This document shows positions 1 to 5,808 of a stretch of 11,075 bases of DNA, one piece after another (the first letter of the stretch is position 1; every line of letters begins with the position of its first letter). Origin of the DNA: Candidatus Bathyarchaeota archaeon (GTDB lineage Archaea > Thermoproteota > Bathyarchaeia > Bathyarchaeales > DTEX01). Where the stretch lies: the NCBI GenBank assembly GCA_018397055.1, contig JAGTQS010000028.1, positions 1 to 11,075 of the forward strand, read 5' to 3'. Under the pieces are notes generated by a model that ran no database searches, was not told where the DNA came from, and saw only the letters and a program-made list of their open reading frames with translations. A program made the translations under genes and the position numbers.

Positions 1-272
1 GTTTCAGCTTCCCAATGTCTCTAGGCTTCTTCATACAAGCACACTCTCACACTCTAAATTTAAGAGTGTGCCATATGTCTTGGGATAATAGATCTCGTCT
101 AGACTTTAACAAAGAATAAATGGTTATTACCTATTTTTACCTTGCGTACACATTAGTGTTGGGTCGAATTCTTTCAAATATGATAAATAAGAAGAAAGAT
201 GGGTATTCCATTAAACAACTTGGAGTTGTGCTATGACAAATACCTATGCAGATCAACCCAAGCTGACTAATG
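1..272. other. Intergenic stretch downstream of the GH5 gene
   Basis: No convincing protein gene or RNA gene is visible here. It holds a tandem octamer with a hairpin (40-70) and a small inverted repeat, ACAACT-TGG-AGTTGT, at 215-229. Read on the minus strand, the part around 170-200 is pyrimidine/T-rich, which could help end transcription of the GH5 gene whose stop is at 273. A 36-codon plus-strand ORF (233-343) runs antisense into the GH5 3' end and is not called. Confidence 0.5.
40..70. repeat. Tandem octamer plus 8-bp hairpin
   Basis: CACACTCT occurs twice in direct tandem (40-47 and 48-55). The second copy pairs perfectly with AGAGTGTG at 63-70 across a 7-nt AT loop. The first copy could pair with the same arm instead, so two alternative hairpins are possible. 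There is no T-run after it, so it does not look like a classic terminator. Its function is unknown; it lies about 200 bp beyond the GH5 stop. Confidence 0.6.
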
Positions 273-1412
273 TTACAACGCATCTTGCAATATTTTTAGA
301 AGCTCCGGATCGAAGTAGTCTTCCCCAGCGAGTTTTTCTTTAGGAAAGTCTGGGCGACCATCATTCACTGGTCCAAATGGTCCCCTGAAATTCCAAAGTG
401 CCCAGCCTACATTGTGTTTCTTTAGTACGTCTAAAACGTCTCTGTACCAGTTTAGCTGCGATTTTCTTTCTATTCGAAGCGCATAGACTCCTAACTCGCC
501 ACAATGTATTGGCGTATTCGACTTTTTTGCAAAGTCAAACCACGGCATCATCCAGTCCTCAAGCCATTTCTTGTCGATTTTCTTTCCGGCGTACCTGGAG
601 AAGAAATCCTTTAGGTGTCTGATTAGAGCCTGATCGCGGGGATGAAGCCATCTAAGATGCCTATCTGAAGGTAGTCTATCAAGGTACTTCTCCATTCTTG
701 GTGGAACTCCGGGATACAGCGCTGGCTCGTCGTATATGTAGCATCCAGATTCGTAGATGTATCCTGCTGGAAACCAGCTGGCGCCATAGTGTGTAACCCA
801 CATTGGTTCGTACATGTGAAAACTCTGCCAAACATTTTCATGCTTTAGGTTTTGAACTGGAGTTCGAGATACGTCGCATCCGTCCACAAAGATTCTTCTG
901 TCAACGTCGATTTCGCGAATAGCGTTAATCATTCTTTCCACAAATCTCTTGTAGAGGCTCATCTCAGCTATAGGTTCATTAATCAAGTTGAAACTGAGGA
1001 ATTCTCCCTTCGAGCAGTAGCGCTTTGCAAACATTCGCCAAATATTCTCAGAACGCTTAAGAAGTTCTTCGTTATCCCATAACAATGGCTTATACATCTG
1101 ATCACTTGCCACTTGAGATATTCCATATCCAGGAAGTTCATGCATGTCGAGGTTCACGTGTACATCATACTTTTCGCCCCAAGAAACAGCCCGATCGACG
1201 TAGGCAAGTTTCTTCTCGTCATAAATTCCTGGATTGTCATCGTTCTCAAAAAACATGTAGTCCACAGGAAGCCTTACGAAGTTGAAACCCCATTCTGAAA
1301 GCAAAGCCATGTCTTTTTCGCCGTAAAACTTGTCTATGTGAGGAGATTTCAAAGATGATTGGGAAAGCCAATTTCCGAAGTTAAAACCGCACAACCGTTC
1401 TTTACGAGGCAT
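273..1412 (-). CDS. GH5-family glycoside hydrolase, cytoplasmic
   Basis: Glycoside hydrolase family 5 (clan A, TIM barrel), expected to cleave beta-glycosidic bonds by a retaining mechanism; the substrate cannot be read from sequence. Numbered from the upstream ATG at 1424 (383 aa), the family landmarks appear in order: GFNFGNW near residue 13, RLP with Arg51, DMHELPG with His95, FNLINEP with acid/base Glu150, FHMYEP with His203 and Tyr205, HCGELGVY with nucleophile Glu310, and WALWNFRG near 341. There is no signal peptide, so it should act inside the cell. I prefer the ATG at 1412 (379 aa) because GGTGAG sits just before it and a TATA-like box (1443-1450) would start transcription near 1421, leaving the 1424 ATG at or outside the mRNA end. 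It lies 167 bp downstream of the membrane transporter gene on the same strand. Confidence 0.88.
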   Translation of the reverse strand: MPRKERLCGFNFGNWLSQSSLKSPHIDKFYGEKDMALLSEWGFNFVRLPVDYMFFENDDNPGIYDEKKLAYVDRAVSWGEKYDVHVNLDMHELPGYGISQVASDQMYKPLLWDNEELLKRSENIWRMFAKRYCSKGEFLSFNLINEPIAEMSLYKRFVERMINAIREIDVDRRIFVDGCDVSRTPVQNLKHENVWQSFHMYEPMWVTHYGASWFPAGYIYESGCYIYDEPALYPGVPPRMEKYLDRLPSDRHLRWLHPRDQALIRHLKDFFSRYAGKKIDKKWLEDWMMPWFDFAKKSNTPIHCGELGVYALRIERKSQLNWYRDVLDVLKKHNVGWALWNFRGPFGPVNDGRPDFPKEKLAGEDYFDPELLKILQDAL

Positions 1413-1442
1413 TTTCTCACCCATAATTAGTACAAGTTATTT

Positions 1443-1457
1443 CTAAATATGCTTTTT
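1443..1457 (-). promoter_or_regulatory. Putative BRE/TATA promoter of the GH5 gene
   Basis: On the minus strand, AAAAAGC (1457-1451) precedes ATATTTAG (1450-1443), a plausible archaeal BRE plus TATA box. A start of transcription about 26 nt downstream falls near 1421, just ahead of GGTGAG and the ATG at 1412. This suggests GH5 has its own promoter and need not depend on readthrough from the transporter gene. Confidence 0.4.
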
Positions 1458-1520
1458 GCGCAACCATCGATCTTGGAATAAACCAAAAATACTATTACGT
1501 AATTCGAAAGAAACTTTCTC

Positions 1521-1553
1521 AGATTATAACGAAATTATACCATGTTATAATCT
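1521..1553. repeat. Perfect 10-bp inverted repeat between transporter and GH5
   Basis: AGATTATAAC (1521-1530) and GTTATAATCT (1544-1553) are exact reverse complements separated by 13 nt. The arms are very AT-rich, so an RNA hairpin would be weak; the spacing also fits a dimeric DNA-binding protein. It lies just past the transporter's T-rich terminator and about 75 bp upstream of the GH5 TATA box. A second small inverted repeat, GAAAG-AAA-CTTTC, is next to it at 1506-1518. Confidence 0.55.
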
Positions 1554-1566
1554 AAAAATAAAAAAA
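1554..1566 (-). terminator. Oligo-T terminator of the transporter gene
   Basis: On the minus strand the sequence 13 nt past the transporter stop is T7-A-T5 (1566-1554), the pattern of archaeal intrinsic termination. The inverted repeat at 1521-1553 lies immediately after it. Confidence 0.6.
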
Positions 1567-1578
1567 GGGAGTTGAGGG

Positions 1579-3576
1579 CTATTTTGGCATGAAGAATTGA
1601 ATGGTTCCAATGATTGCTCCGATAAACATCATGAACCAATAGCCAAGAACTATTCCAATGGCAATCGGCATCGCTAAATTATCGTTTAATTTTATGCCAC
1701 CTACTCTTAAAACGATTTTCTTGACAGCCCACGCTGCAAAAGCAGGTAGTACCCATGCAGTGCCCATGGTGCCAAACGTTAAGACCACACCGGCTGGATC
1801 TAAAGGCCACCAAATAAAACGGAAGTTCAAGACACTTAATACAACCAATAGTATAACCCCTGCTATAATGTGCGGTAAAATTGGCTCTGAAATTCCTAAG
1901 CCGCTGTTGATGTTGCCCCAAGGCGAATCGAAGACCCAGTGCCACCAAGCGTCATATTGGCCCATTGGCCAATTGTTAGTACCCACAGTATAGCTATACC
2001 ATATTGAGACTGGAAAGCCTATAAGTGCTGAAAGAATGCCAGAAACAATAATTATTTTTGTAATGTCTCTCATATGTACGCCTGTTTCGTAGGCAACTCT
2101 ATAACACATTGGAATAGTGGGTATCATCCCGTTATTATAACCAATGGGTACTCCAGTCCACCTGTTTGTTAACCACATTGTTGTAGTGAATTCTGGAGTG
2201 CGAGCGTAGGCTAGATCTGAACCAGCATATCCTGGCGGTGTATAGAGGTACTTCGTTAGGAATGGCAAGTTTGTCCAGTCAGTCATTCCGCCGCCACCAC
2301 CAAGACCGTAGACCCGAGCTAACGATAGATAAAGCACCCACATTGTGAACACTATTAAGATTGCGCCTAGTATGTTTGTGCCTGCGTATAGAAGTAGCCC
2401 AAGTATTGCTATTGTGGATATTAGAATCATGATCCAACTCTGTGGGCCTGTAAGGGCACCTCTTTCAGGTTGTTCACTTTTCTTAAAAGTGCTCTTTAGG
2501 AACGGTACATTAAGGACAAACCATATTATTATTAGACCAACATATGCTCCTAGTCCTATGCCAATCCATTTGAATGGCTCGCCTTGTTGGAATGCGTGGA
2601 ATCTATCGCCAGTCTGAGCAAGCGCAGTATAATATCCCATATAGAATGCTATTTGGCTTGGCAGTAATATGCATACTAATGCAAAGAACCATACTGAGAA
2701 CAGTATTTTAACAGGCAATAGATAGAAAAACGCGTACTGCATCGGGTTGACAACTAAGAAGCTTAACACTGGAAATGCACTTGAAAGAAACCCAGGCATA
2801 TTTCCAACACTTATTATTCCTAAGGCCCAAGGTAAATACGGCGACTGCGTCCATCCCCATATGTCAGGCACAGCTGAATTAATCGATCGTGCCACAATAG
2901 GCAAAATTATTAATGCGCCCAATAATACACCGATTAAGAAGCTCTTCAGCCTTGTTCTATCTTCAGGACTTTCCCCGCTTGATGAAATCAACATAATCGG
3001 CAAGGTTCCTGTCAAAGCCGTTGGAAAAGGTAGCTTTTCAACCTCGATCCACCGCTCTTCCAGCAATGCCATCCAACCAACCCAGAAAAACAGCCAGCAA
3101 ATAACATATGCTAGCCACCAGCCTAGGAAGGGCGACCAGTCTGCCCAAGGAGTAGCCACACCACCAGTCAAGATTGGTGTGACAGCGTCGCGGTCTACTG
3201 GACCAAACACGGGATTGTCCTTAACAAGCCACGTCGCCGGATGCCAGTCATACGTATTAAGCCTACCGTTAACAGCGTTGTGAACTATGCTGTATGGGTT
3301 CCAGCTGTTACATAAGATGATGGACATTGACGAAACCGCGTAAAGCAGCCCAAGCTTTTGGCGTGTCAGCGGTTTCACAAAGGCTGGGACGACTTTTCCT
3401 ATGATTAGGATTATAAACAGAATGATCATTGGTGCACTGAATGGGGTAAAGAGGTTTGACCATGCCCATGATGGCGTGAATGGTGATGAAAGTACTCCTA
3501 TGATGCTGAGAATCACTGAGAAAATGACTAAGTATGCCCAAAGTTTTGGCGTTAGAATGCTTTTTTCTTCTTCCAT
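1579..3576 (-). CDS. Multi-pass membrane protein, OPT-like/DUF6785-type transporter
   Basis: Large integral membrane protein of 665 aa with roughly 14-16 hydrophobic segments spread over its length (for example near residues 12-33, 46-67, 152-178, 214-235, 340-365, 382-425, 515-535, 570-590 and 640-662). The motif RWIEVEKLPFPTA after an early segment, the LGGGGGMTDW loop near residue 427 and the N-terminal helix pattern resemble the uncharacterised DUF6784/DUF6785 membrane proteins, which look related to oligopeptide (OPT) transporters. The family name is from memory and the substrate is unknown. The start is well supported: the ATG at 3576 is preceded by GAGGGGAGG (3588-3580). It ends in a T-rich terminator. 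A GH5 glycosidase follows on the same strand and two RAM-domain regulators diverge upstream, so uptake of a small ligand sensed by those proteins is a reasonable guess. Confidence 0.72.
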   Translation of the reverse strand: MEEEKSILTPKLWAYLVIFSVILSIIGVLSSPFTPSWAWSNLFTPFSAPMIILFIILIIGKVVPAFVKPLTRQKLGLLYAVSSMSIILCNSWNPYSIVHNAVNGRLNTYDWHPATWLVKDNPVFGPVDRDAVTPILTGGVATPWADWSPFLGWWLAYVICWLFFWVGWMALLEERWIEVEKLPFPTALTGTLPIMLISSSGESPEDRTRLKSFLIGVLLGALIILPIVARSINSAVPDIWGWTQSPYLPWALGIISVGNMPGFLSSAFPVLSFLVVNPMQYAFFYLLPVKILFSVWFFALVCILLPSQIAFYMGYYTALAQTGDRFHAFQQGEPFKWIGIGLGAYVGLIIIWFVLNVPFLKSTFKKSEQPERGALTGPQSWIMILISTIAILGLLLYAGTNILGAILIVFTMWVLYLSLARVYGLGGGGGMTDWTNLPFLTKYLYTPPGYAGSDLAYARTPEFTTTMWLTNRWTGVPIGYNNGMIPTIPMCYRVAYETGVHMRDITKIIIVSGILSALIGFPVSIWYSYTVGTNNWPMGQYDAWWHWVFDSPWGNINSGLGISEPILPHIIAGVILLVVLSVLNFRFIWWPLDPAGVVLTFGTMGTAWVLPAFAAWAVKKIVLRVGGIKLNDNLAMPIAIGIVLGYWFMMFIGAIIGTIQFFMPK

Positions 3577-3579
3577 TTT

Positions 3580-3588
3580 CCTCCCCTC
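3580..3588 (-). promoter_or_regulatory. Strong Shine-Dalgarno of the transporter gene
   Basis: GAGGGGAGG on the minus strand ends 3 nt before the ATG at 3576. It is among the strongest SD matches in the window and fixes the start of the membrane protein. Confidence 0.7.
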
Positions 3589-3600
3589 TATTTTTATGTT

Positions 3601-3620
3601 CGTATATAAAGGATATATTT
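3601..3620 (-). promoter_or_regulatory. Putative TATA promoter of the transporter gene
   Basis: On the minus strand, AAATATAT (3620-3613) and TTTATATA (3610-3603) are both TATA-like. The upstream one would start transcription near 3590, which keeps the strong SD GAGGGGAGG (3588-3580) in the message. This makes it the better candidate. Confidence 0.45.
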
Positions 3621-3690
3621 AAAATTAATTATTGAGGCTTTGTAAGAATGGGGAAAATAAGTTGCAAATATTTTATTAAATTATTGCGAA

Positions 3691-3702
3691 AGGTTCTTTA
3701 AG
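3691..3702 (+). promoter_or_regulatory. Possible promoter of the RAM gene pair
   Basis: A purine-rich CGAAAG (3687-3692) is followed by TTCTTTAA (about 3694-3701), a weak BRE/TATA-like arrangement. Initiation 26 nt downstream would fall near 3724, leaving a short leader that contains GTGAT (3726-3730), which can pair with the extended anti-SD. It shares the 158-bp divergent region with the transporter promoter. Confidence 0.3.
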
Positions 3703-3734
3703 TTATAGGGACTAATTTTCGTTGTGTGATGTAA

Positions 3735-4004
3735 ATGGTTGAAGCCTATGTTCTTGTAAAAATTGCTACGCAGACTGAAATGCAAGGGTATAACCGTTCT
3801 GTTGTGGATAAAAATCGTTCCATACATGGTGTAGAAAGAGCGGAGTTACTTTTTGGGGATTATGATGCTATTGTGAAGTTGTCCCTTCCGAAGATTCATG
3901 ACTGCGAAAACCTGATTATTGAGGAATTGTCTATGATTCACGGCGTCGAGTCGACAGTTACGCTACTTTGTATTGATGACAAAAACTTGGAAAAGGAGGA
4001 CTAA
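3735..4004 (+). CDS. Stand-alone Lrp/AsnC ligand-binding (RAM) domain protein
   Basis: An 89-aa protein matching the C-terminal ligand-binding/oligomerisation domain of Lrp/AsnC regulators with no helix-turn-helix. The beta-alpha-beta-beta-alpha-beta pattern is visible: strand AYVLVKI, then SIHGVERAELLFGDYDAIVKL with the family's G-x-Y-D turn, a helix CENLIIEELSMIHGV, and a final strand STVTLLCI. Such domains usually assemble as dimers or octamers and bind amino acids or similar small effectors at subunit interfaces. With no DNA-binding domain it may act by joining a full-length Lrp protein or another partner. Its stop TAA overlaps the start of a paralogous RAM gene by one base (TAATG), so the two are translated together. 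It is divergent from the membrane transporter, hinting at shared regulation. Confidence 0.8.
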   Translation: MVEAYVLVKIATQTEMQGYNRSVVDKNRSIHGVERAELLFGDYDAIVKLSLPKIHDCENLIIEELSMIHGVESTVTLLCIDDKNLEKED

Positions 4005-4252
4005 TGATGGAAGCAGCCTATGTTCTATTCAACTTACAACCTAGAAAGAAAAAAGAGTTCATTCGAAAAGCGAGAAAAATCGAAGGAGTAAAAGAAGCCC
4101 GACTTGTAATCGGCATATTTGACGCAATTGTTAGAATTGAAGCAGATAGCATGGAAGCGTTGGAAAAAATCTACTTCAACCAAATCGATAACGTTGACGG
4201 AATAGCCCATTCCAGACTGCACCTAGTAGCCTGCCCAAGAACAAGAAAATAA
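4004..4252 (+). CDS. Second stand-alone RAM-domain protein (paralogue)
   Basis: An 82-aa RAM-only protein: AYVLFNL, then KIEGVKEARLVIGIFDAIVRI with the G-x-F-D turn, a helix SMEALEKIYFNQID, and strand IAHSRLHLVAC. It aligns along its length with the preceding protein, so the pair looks like an old tandem duplication. Two ATG codons are adjacent (4004 and 4007). The SD GGAGG (3995-3999) lies inside the end of the upstream gene and is 4 nt from the first ATG and 7 nt from the second, so the start may be 4007. It has no helix-turn-helix and a basic tail (PRTRK). The two products could form hetero-oligomers, each providing part of a ligand pocket; this is inference. Confidence 0.8.
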   Translation: MMEAAYVLFNLQPRKKKEFIRKARKIEGVKEARLVIGIFDAIVRIEADSMEALEKIYFNQIDNVDGIAHSRLHLVACPRTRK

Positions 4253-4330
4253 GAAATCAATTAGGATAAAACTCAAATTTCAGGCATTTCTAGGAACTGT
4301 TCAATTACGAGTTAACACATTTTCCATTGT

Positions 4331-4362
4331 TTAAATTTTATATAGTGGAATTCCTTAAGGAA
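4331..4362 (+). promoter_or_regulatory. Cupin promoter with palindromic operator candidate
   Basis: TTTTATATAG (4336-4345) is a good TATA box; transcription would begin near 4367, giving a leader of about 32 nt. Between TATA and start lies the perfect 12-bp palindrome TTCCTTAAGGAA (4351-4362), which overlaps a second palindrome, GGAATTCC (4347-4354). A dimeric repressor bound here would block TFB/RNA polymerase, so this is a plausible operator. Confidence 0.55.
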
Positions 4363-4398
4363 CCAACACAACAATTAGATGTTTGAAATGGTGTTTAC

Positions 4399-4746
4399 AT
4401 GGAATTCAAAGCCATATATTTTAAGAGAGTTCCAAAAAGTCAAGTGAAAGAAGCAGGAGCAGAAGGCGTTCAGATAAGATGGCTAATTAACAAAGAAAAC
4501 GATGGCGCACCGAATTTTGCCATGAGACTGTTTGAGGTTGAGCCAGGGGGGTACACTCCCCGCCATTCACATGACTGGGAACATGAAGTTTTCATTCTTG
4601 AAGGAGAAGGAACCGCATTCTGCAGTGGAACTAAAACACAAATAAAATCTGGATTTGTGGTTTTTATACCACCTAATGCTGAACACTATTTCAAAAACAC
4701 TGGAAAAAATACTCTTCGTTTTCTGTGCTTAATTCCAAACAAGTAA
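4399..4746 (+). CDS. Small single-domain cupin protein
   Basis: A 115-aa protein that is essentially one cupin beta-barrel. Motif 1, G-x5-H-x-H-x4-E, spans residues 50-63 with His56, His58 and Glu63 (His62 is adjacent). Motif 2, G-x5-P-x-N-x2-H-x3-N, spans residues 85-100 with His96. These supply the usual three-His/one-Glu site for a divalent metal. Small cupins include sugar or polyketide isomerases, dioxygenases, and ligand sensors without catalysis; nothing here separates them. The start is supported by GGTG (4390-4393), 5 nt before the ATG. It is transcribed alone, from a promoter with a palindromic operator candidate, and ends in a T-run shared with the convergent DinB-like gene. Confidence 0.85.
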   Translation: MEFKAIYFKRVPKSQVKEAGAEGVQIRWLINKENDGAPNFAMRLFEVEPGGYTPRHSHDWEHEVFILEGEGTAFCSGTKTQIKSGFVVFIPPNAEHYFKNTGKNTLRFLCLIPNK

Positions 4747-4748
4747 TA

Positions 4749-4767
4749 TTTTTTTTTAAAAAAAAAA
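4749..4767. terminator. T9A10 bidirectional terminator
   Basis: T9 (4749-4757) is followed directly by A10 (4758-4767), 2 nt past the cupin stop and 34 nt beyond the stop of the convergent DinB-like gene. It gives a U9 run to the plus transcript and a U10 run to the minus transcript, so one element can end both, as expected for archaeal oligo-T termination. Confidence 0.7.
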
Positions 4768-4790
4768 TCAGTTTTAAAGATGATTTAGGG

Positions 4791-4808
4791 AAGTGAATAT
4801 CTTAGACT
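4791..4808. repeat. 18-bp direct repeat, copy 1 (DinB 3' end)
   Basis: AAGTGAATATCTTAGACT. This copy includes the stop codon and last bases of the DinB-like gene. The identical 18-mer at 5354-5371 lies upstream of that gene, so the gene is enclosed by the pair with a 563-bp repeat-to-repeat distance. Confidence 0.75.
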
Positions 4809-5308
4809 TCGCCTTTGTATGACATATAACTGGTATAGGGTGGCGGGATGTCATGTTGCCAATAGATGCATAGAAGTTCTCCGCGGTGATGTATCTCTTC
4901 TTCGACCATGTGAACTAAGACATCCTCAACTTTGTGTTTGTGGGTTTTCTTGTCCCACCCAGTAAACTCAATGACGCCTTTGAGCTTCTTATGCGTTAAA
5001 CTGTTAAGGAATTCTTGTGTTTCAGCCTCCACTTTTTCAGCGTAGTCTTGAATTTCCTTAACGTTTGAGAATTTGCTGAAGGGAGTTTCCCCTATTCCTT
5101 GTGTGCTTTTCTTGGTTAAAAGTCTGATCCAAAATTGTTCAGCTTGAAGGCTGTGTATAAAAATGTCCAGTATGGAATCAAAGCTTGCACCGCAATTTTC
5201 AGTCACGGTTTCCCAAGGAAGCTCAGCCATGCTTTTCAGAAACTTTTTGCGACAGTGCCAATTGTATTCAAATAAATCTTTAATGATCAACTTTTCACCT
5301 AAACTCAT
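4802..5308 (-). CDS. DinB/YfiT-like putative metal-dependent four-helix protein
   Basis: A 168-aa protein with the layout of the DinB/YfiT superfamily, a four-helix bundle that commonly binds a metal through three histidines. Visible: an opening helix with LFEYNWHCRKKFLKSM, His52 in DIFIHSLQAEQFW, and VLVHMVEEEIHHRGEL with His133 and His140/141, which is the family's H...HHRG signature. Members include thiol-dependent transferases and many uncharacterised proteins; the substrate here is unknown. Extension to a TTG at 5338 would give 178 aa, but I prefer the ATG at 5308 because AAAGG precedes it and family homology begins there. The gene lies between two copies of an 18-bp direct repeat and converges on the cupin gene. 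Confidence 0.75.
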   Translation of the reverse strand: MSLGEKLIIKDLFEYNWHCRKKFLKSMAELPWETVTENCGASFDSILDIFIHSLQAEQFWIRLLTKKSTQGIGETPFSKFSNVKEIQDYAEKVEAETQEFLNSLTHKKLKGVIEFTGWDKKTHKHKVEDVLVHMVEEEIHHRGELLCIYWQHDIPPPYTSYMSYKGEV

Positions 5309-5326
5309 ATTTGCCTTTAAGTTAAT

Positions 5327-5355
5327 AAAAATAATCAAAAAATCTACGCAAAAAA
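5327..5355 (-). terminator. Oligo-T cluster after the VOC gene
   Basis: On the minus strand three T-runs follow the VOC stop: T6 (5355-5350), T6 (5342-5337) and T5 (5331-5327). They are suited to archaeal termination and may separate VOC from DinB transcription, although the DinB-like gene lacks a clear promoter of its own. Confidence 0.4.
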
Positions 5356-5371
5356 GTGAATATCTTAGACT
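5354..5371. repeat. 18-bp direct repeat, copy 2 (upstream of DinB-like gene)
   Basis: AAGTGAATATCTTAGACT, identical to 4791-4808. It begins 14 nt past the stop of the VOC gene. Read on the minus strand, both copies therefore sit at the 3' end of a gene, which suggests duplication of a gene-end segment. Confidence 0.75.
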
Positions 5372-5385
5372 GGAATTAGATATGG

Positions 5386-5766
5386 TTATTCGAAAAGTTC
5401 AATCCAGATTCCGTCAGGATCCTCGATACATGCCCATCGACCGCCTTCTGCTTTTAACTCTAAGACAGGCTTATGCCCAGCTCTGCGGGTTTCTTCCAGC
5501 GCCTTTTCAAGGTTGTCAACTTTGAAGGCTCGGTGGTCAAGCCCTTCGCCAACAGAATATTCTACATTATATGGGCTGTCTTTTTCATAATAGTTCAGTT
5601 CAAGAATGGGGCCGCCTTTTTCGCATTGTAAGACGACGACTGATCCTTTGGTTTGGTCAATCTTACTCTGGCTTATTACGTTCATTCCGAGAATTTTTGT
5701 GCAAAAATCAACGGATTTTTGCAGATTCGTTACCCGTATTCCAACATAAGCAAATTTTGACTTCAT
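5386..5766 (-). CDS. VOC-superfamily (glyoxalase-fold) protein
   Basis: A 126-aa protein with two beta-alpha-beta-beta-beta modules of the vicinal oxygen chelate fold, as in glyoxalase I, methylmalonyl-CoA epimerase and related enzymes. Module 1: FAYVGIRVTNLQKSVDFCTKILGM, ending at ILELNYY. Module 2: LDHRAFKVDNLEKALEETRRAGHKP, ending at DPDGIWIELFE. Three of the four usual metal ligands are visible: the Glu of LELNYY, the His of LDHRAF and the Glu of WIELFE. The first, normally a His at the start of module 1, appears to be Tyr7, so metal binding and activity may differ. I chose the ATG at 5766; a TTG three codons earlier (5775) is possible, and neither has a clear SD. It follows the arginase-family gene by about 40 bp on the same strand, so cotranscription is likely. 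Confidence 0.8.
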   Translation of the reverse strand: MKSKFAYVGIRVTNLQKSVDFCTKILGMNVISQSKIDQTKGSVVVLQCEKGGPILELNYYEKDSPYNVEYSVGEGLDHRAFKVDNLEKALEETRRAGHKPVLELKAEGGRWACIEDPDGIWIELFE

Positions 5767-5808
5767 AACATTCAATCTATTTATTGTATGCGTAGGTTAA
5801 TAGTTTTG

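Noticed and set aside
233..343. A 36-codon plus-strand ORF starting ATG ACA AAT
   Set aside because: It overlaps the GH5 3' end in antisense, is short, lacks a clear promoter and has no recognisable sequence.
2747..3283. A 178-codon open frame on the plus strand
   Set aside because: It is fully antisense to the transporter gene, has no domain pattern, and is explained by codon bias of the membrane protein's reading frame.
4747..4801. Possible small RNA in the T9A10 region
   Set aside because: The tract lies between two convergent stops and is fully explained as a bidirectional terminator.
5309..5338. N-terminal extension of the DinB-like protein to a TTG at 5338
   Set aside because: The added ten residues are hydrophobic and not family-like, and the ATG at 5308 has a better upstream AAAGG.
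4791..5371. Insertion sequence bounded by the 18-bp direct repeat
   Set aside because: There is no transposase and no terminal inverted repeats are visible; only a DinB-like gene lies inside.
5163..5525. A 120-codon plus-strand frame spanning the DinB/VOC junction
   Set aside because: It runs antisense to two recognisable genes and has no recognisable protein features.
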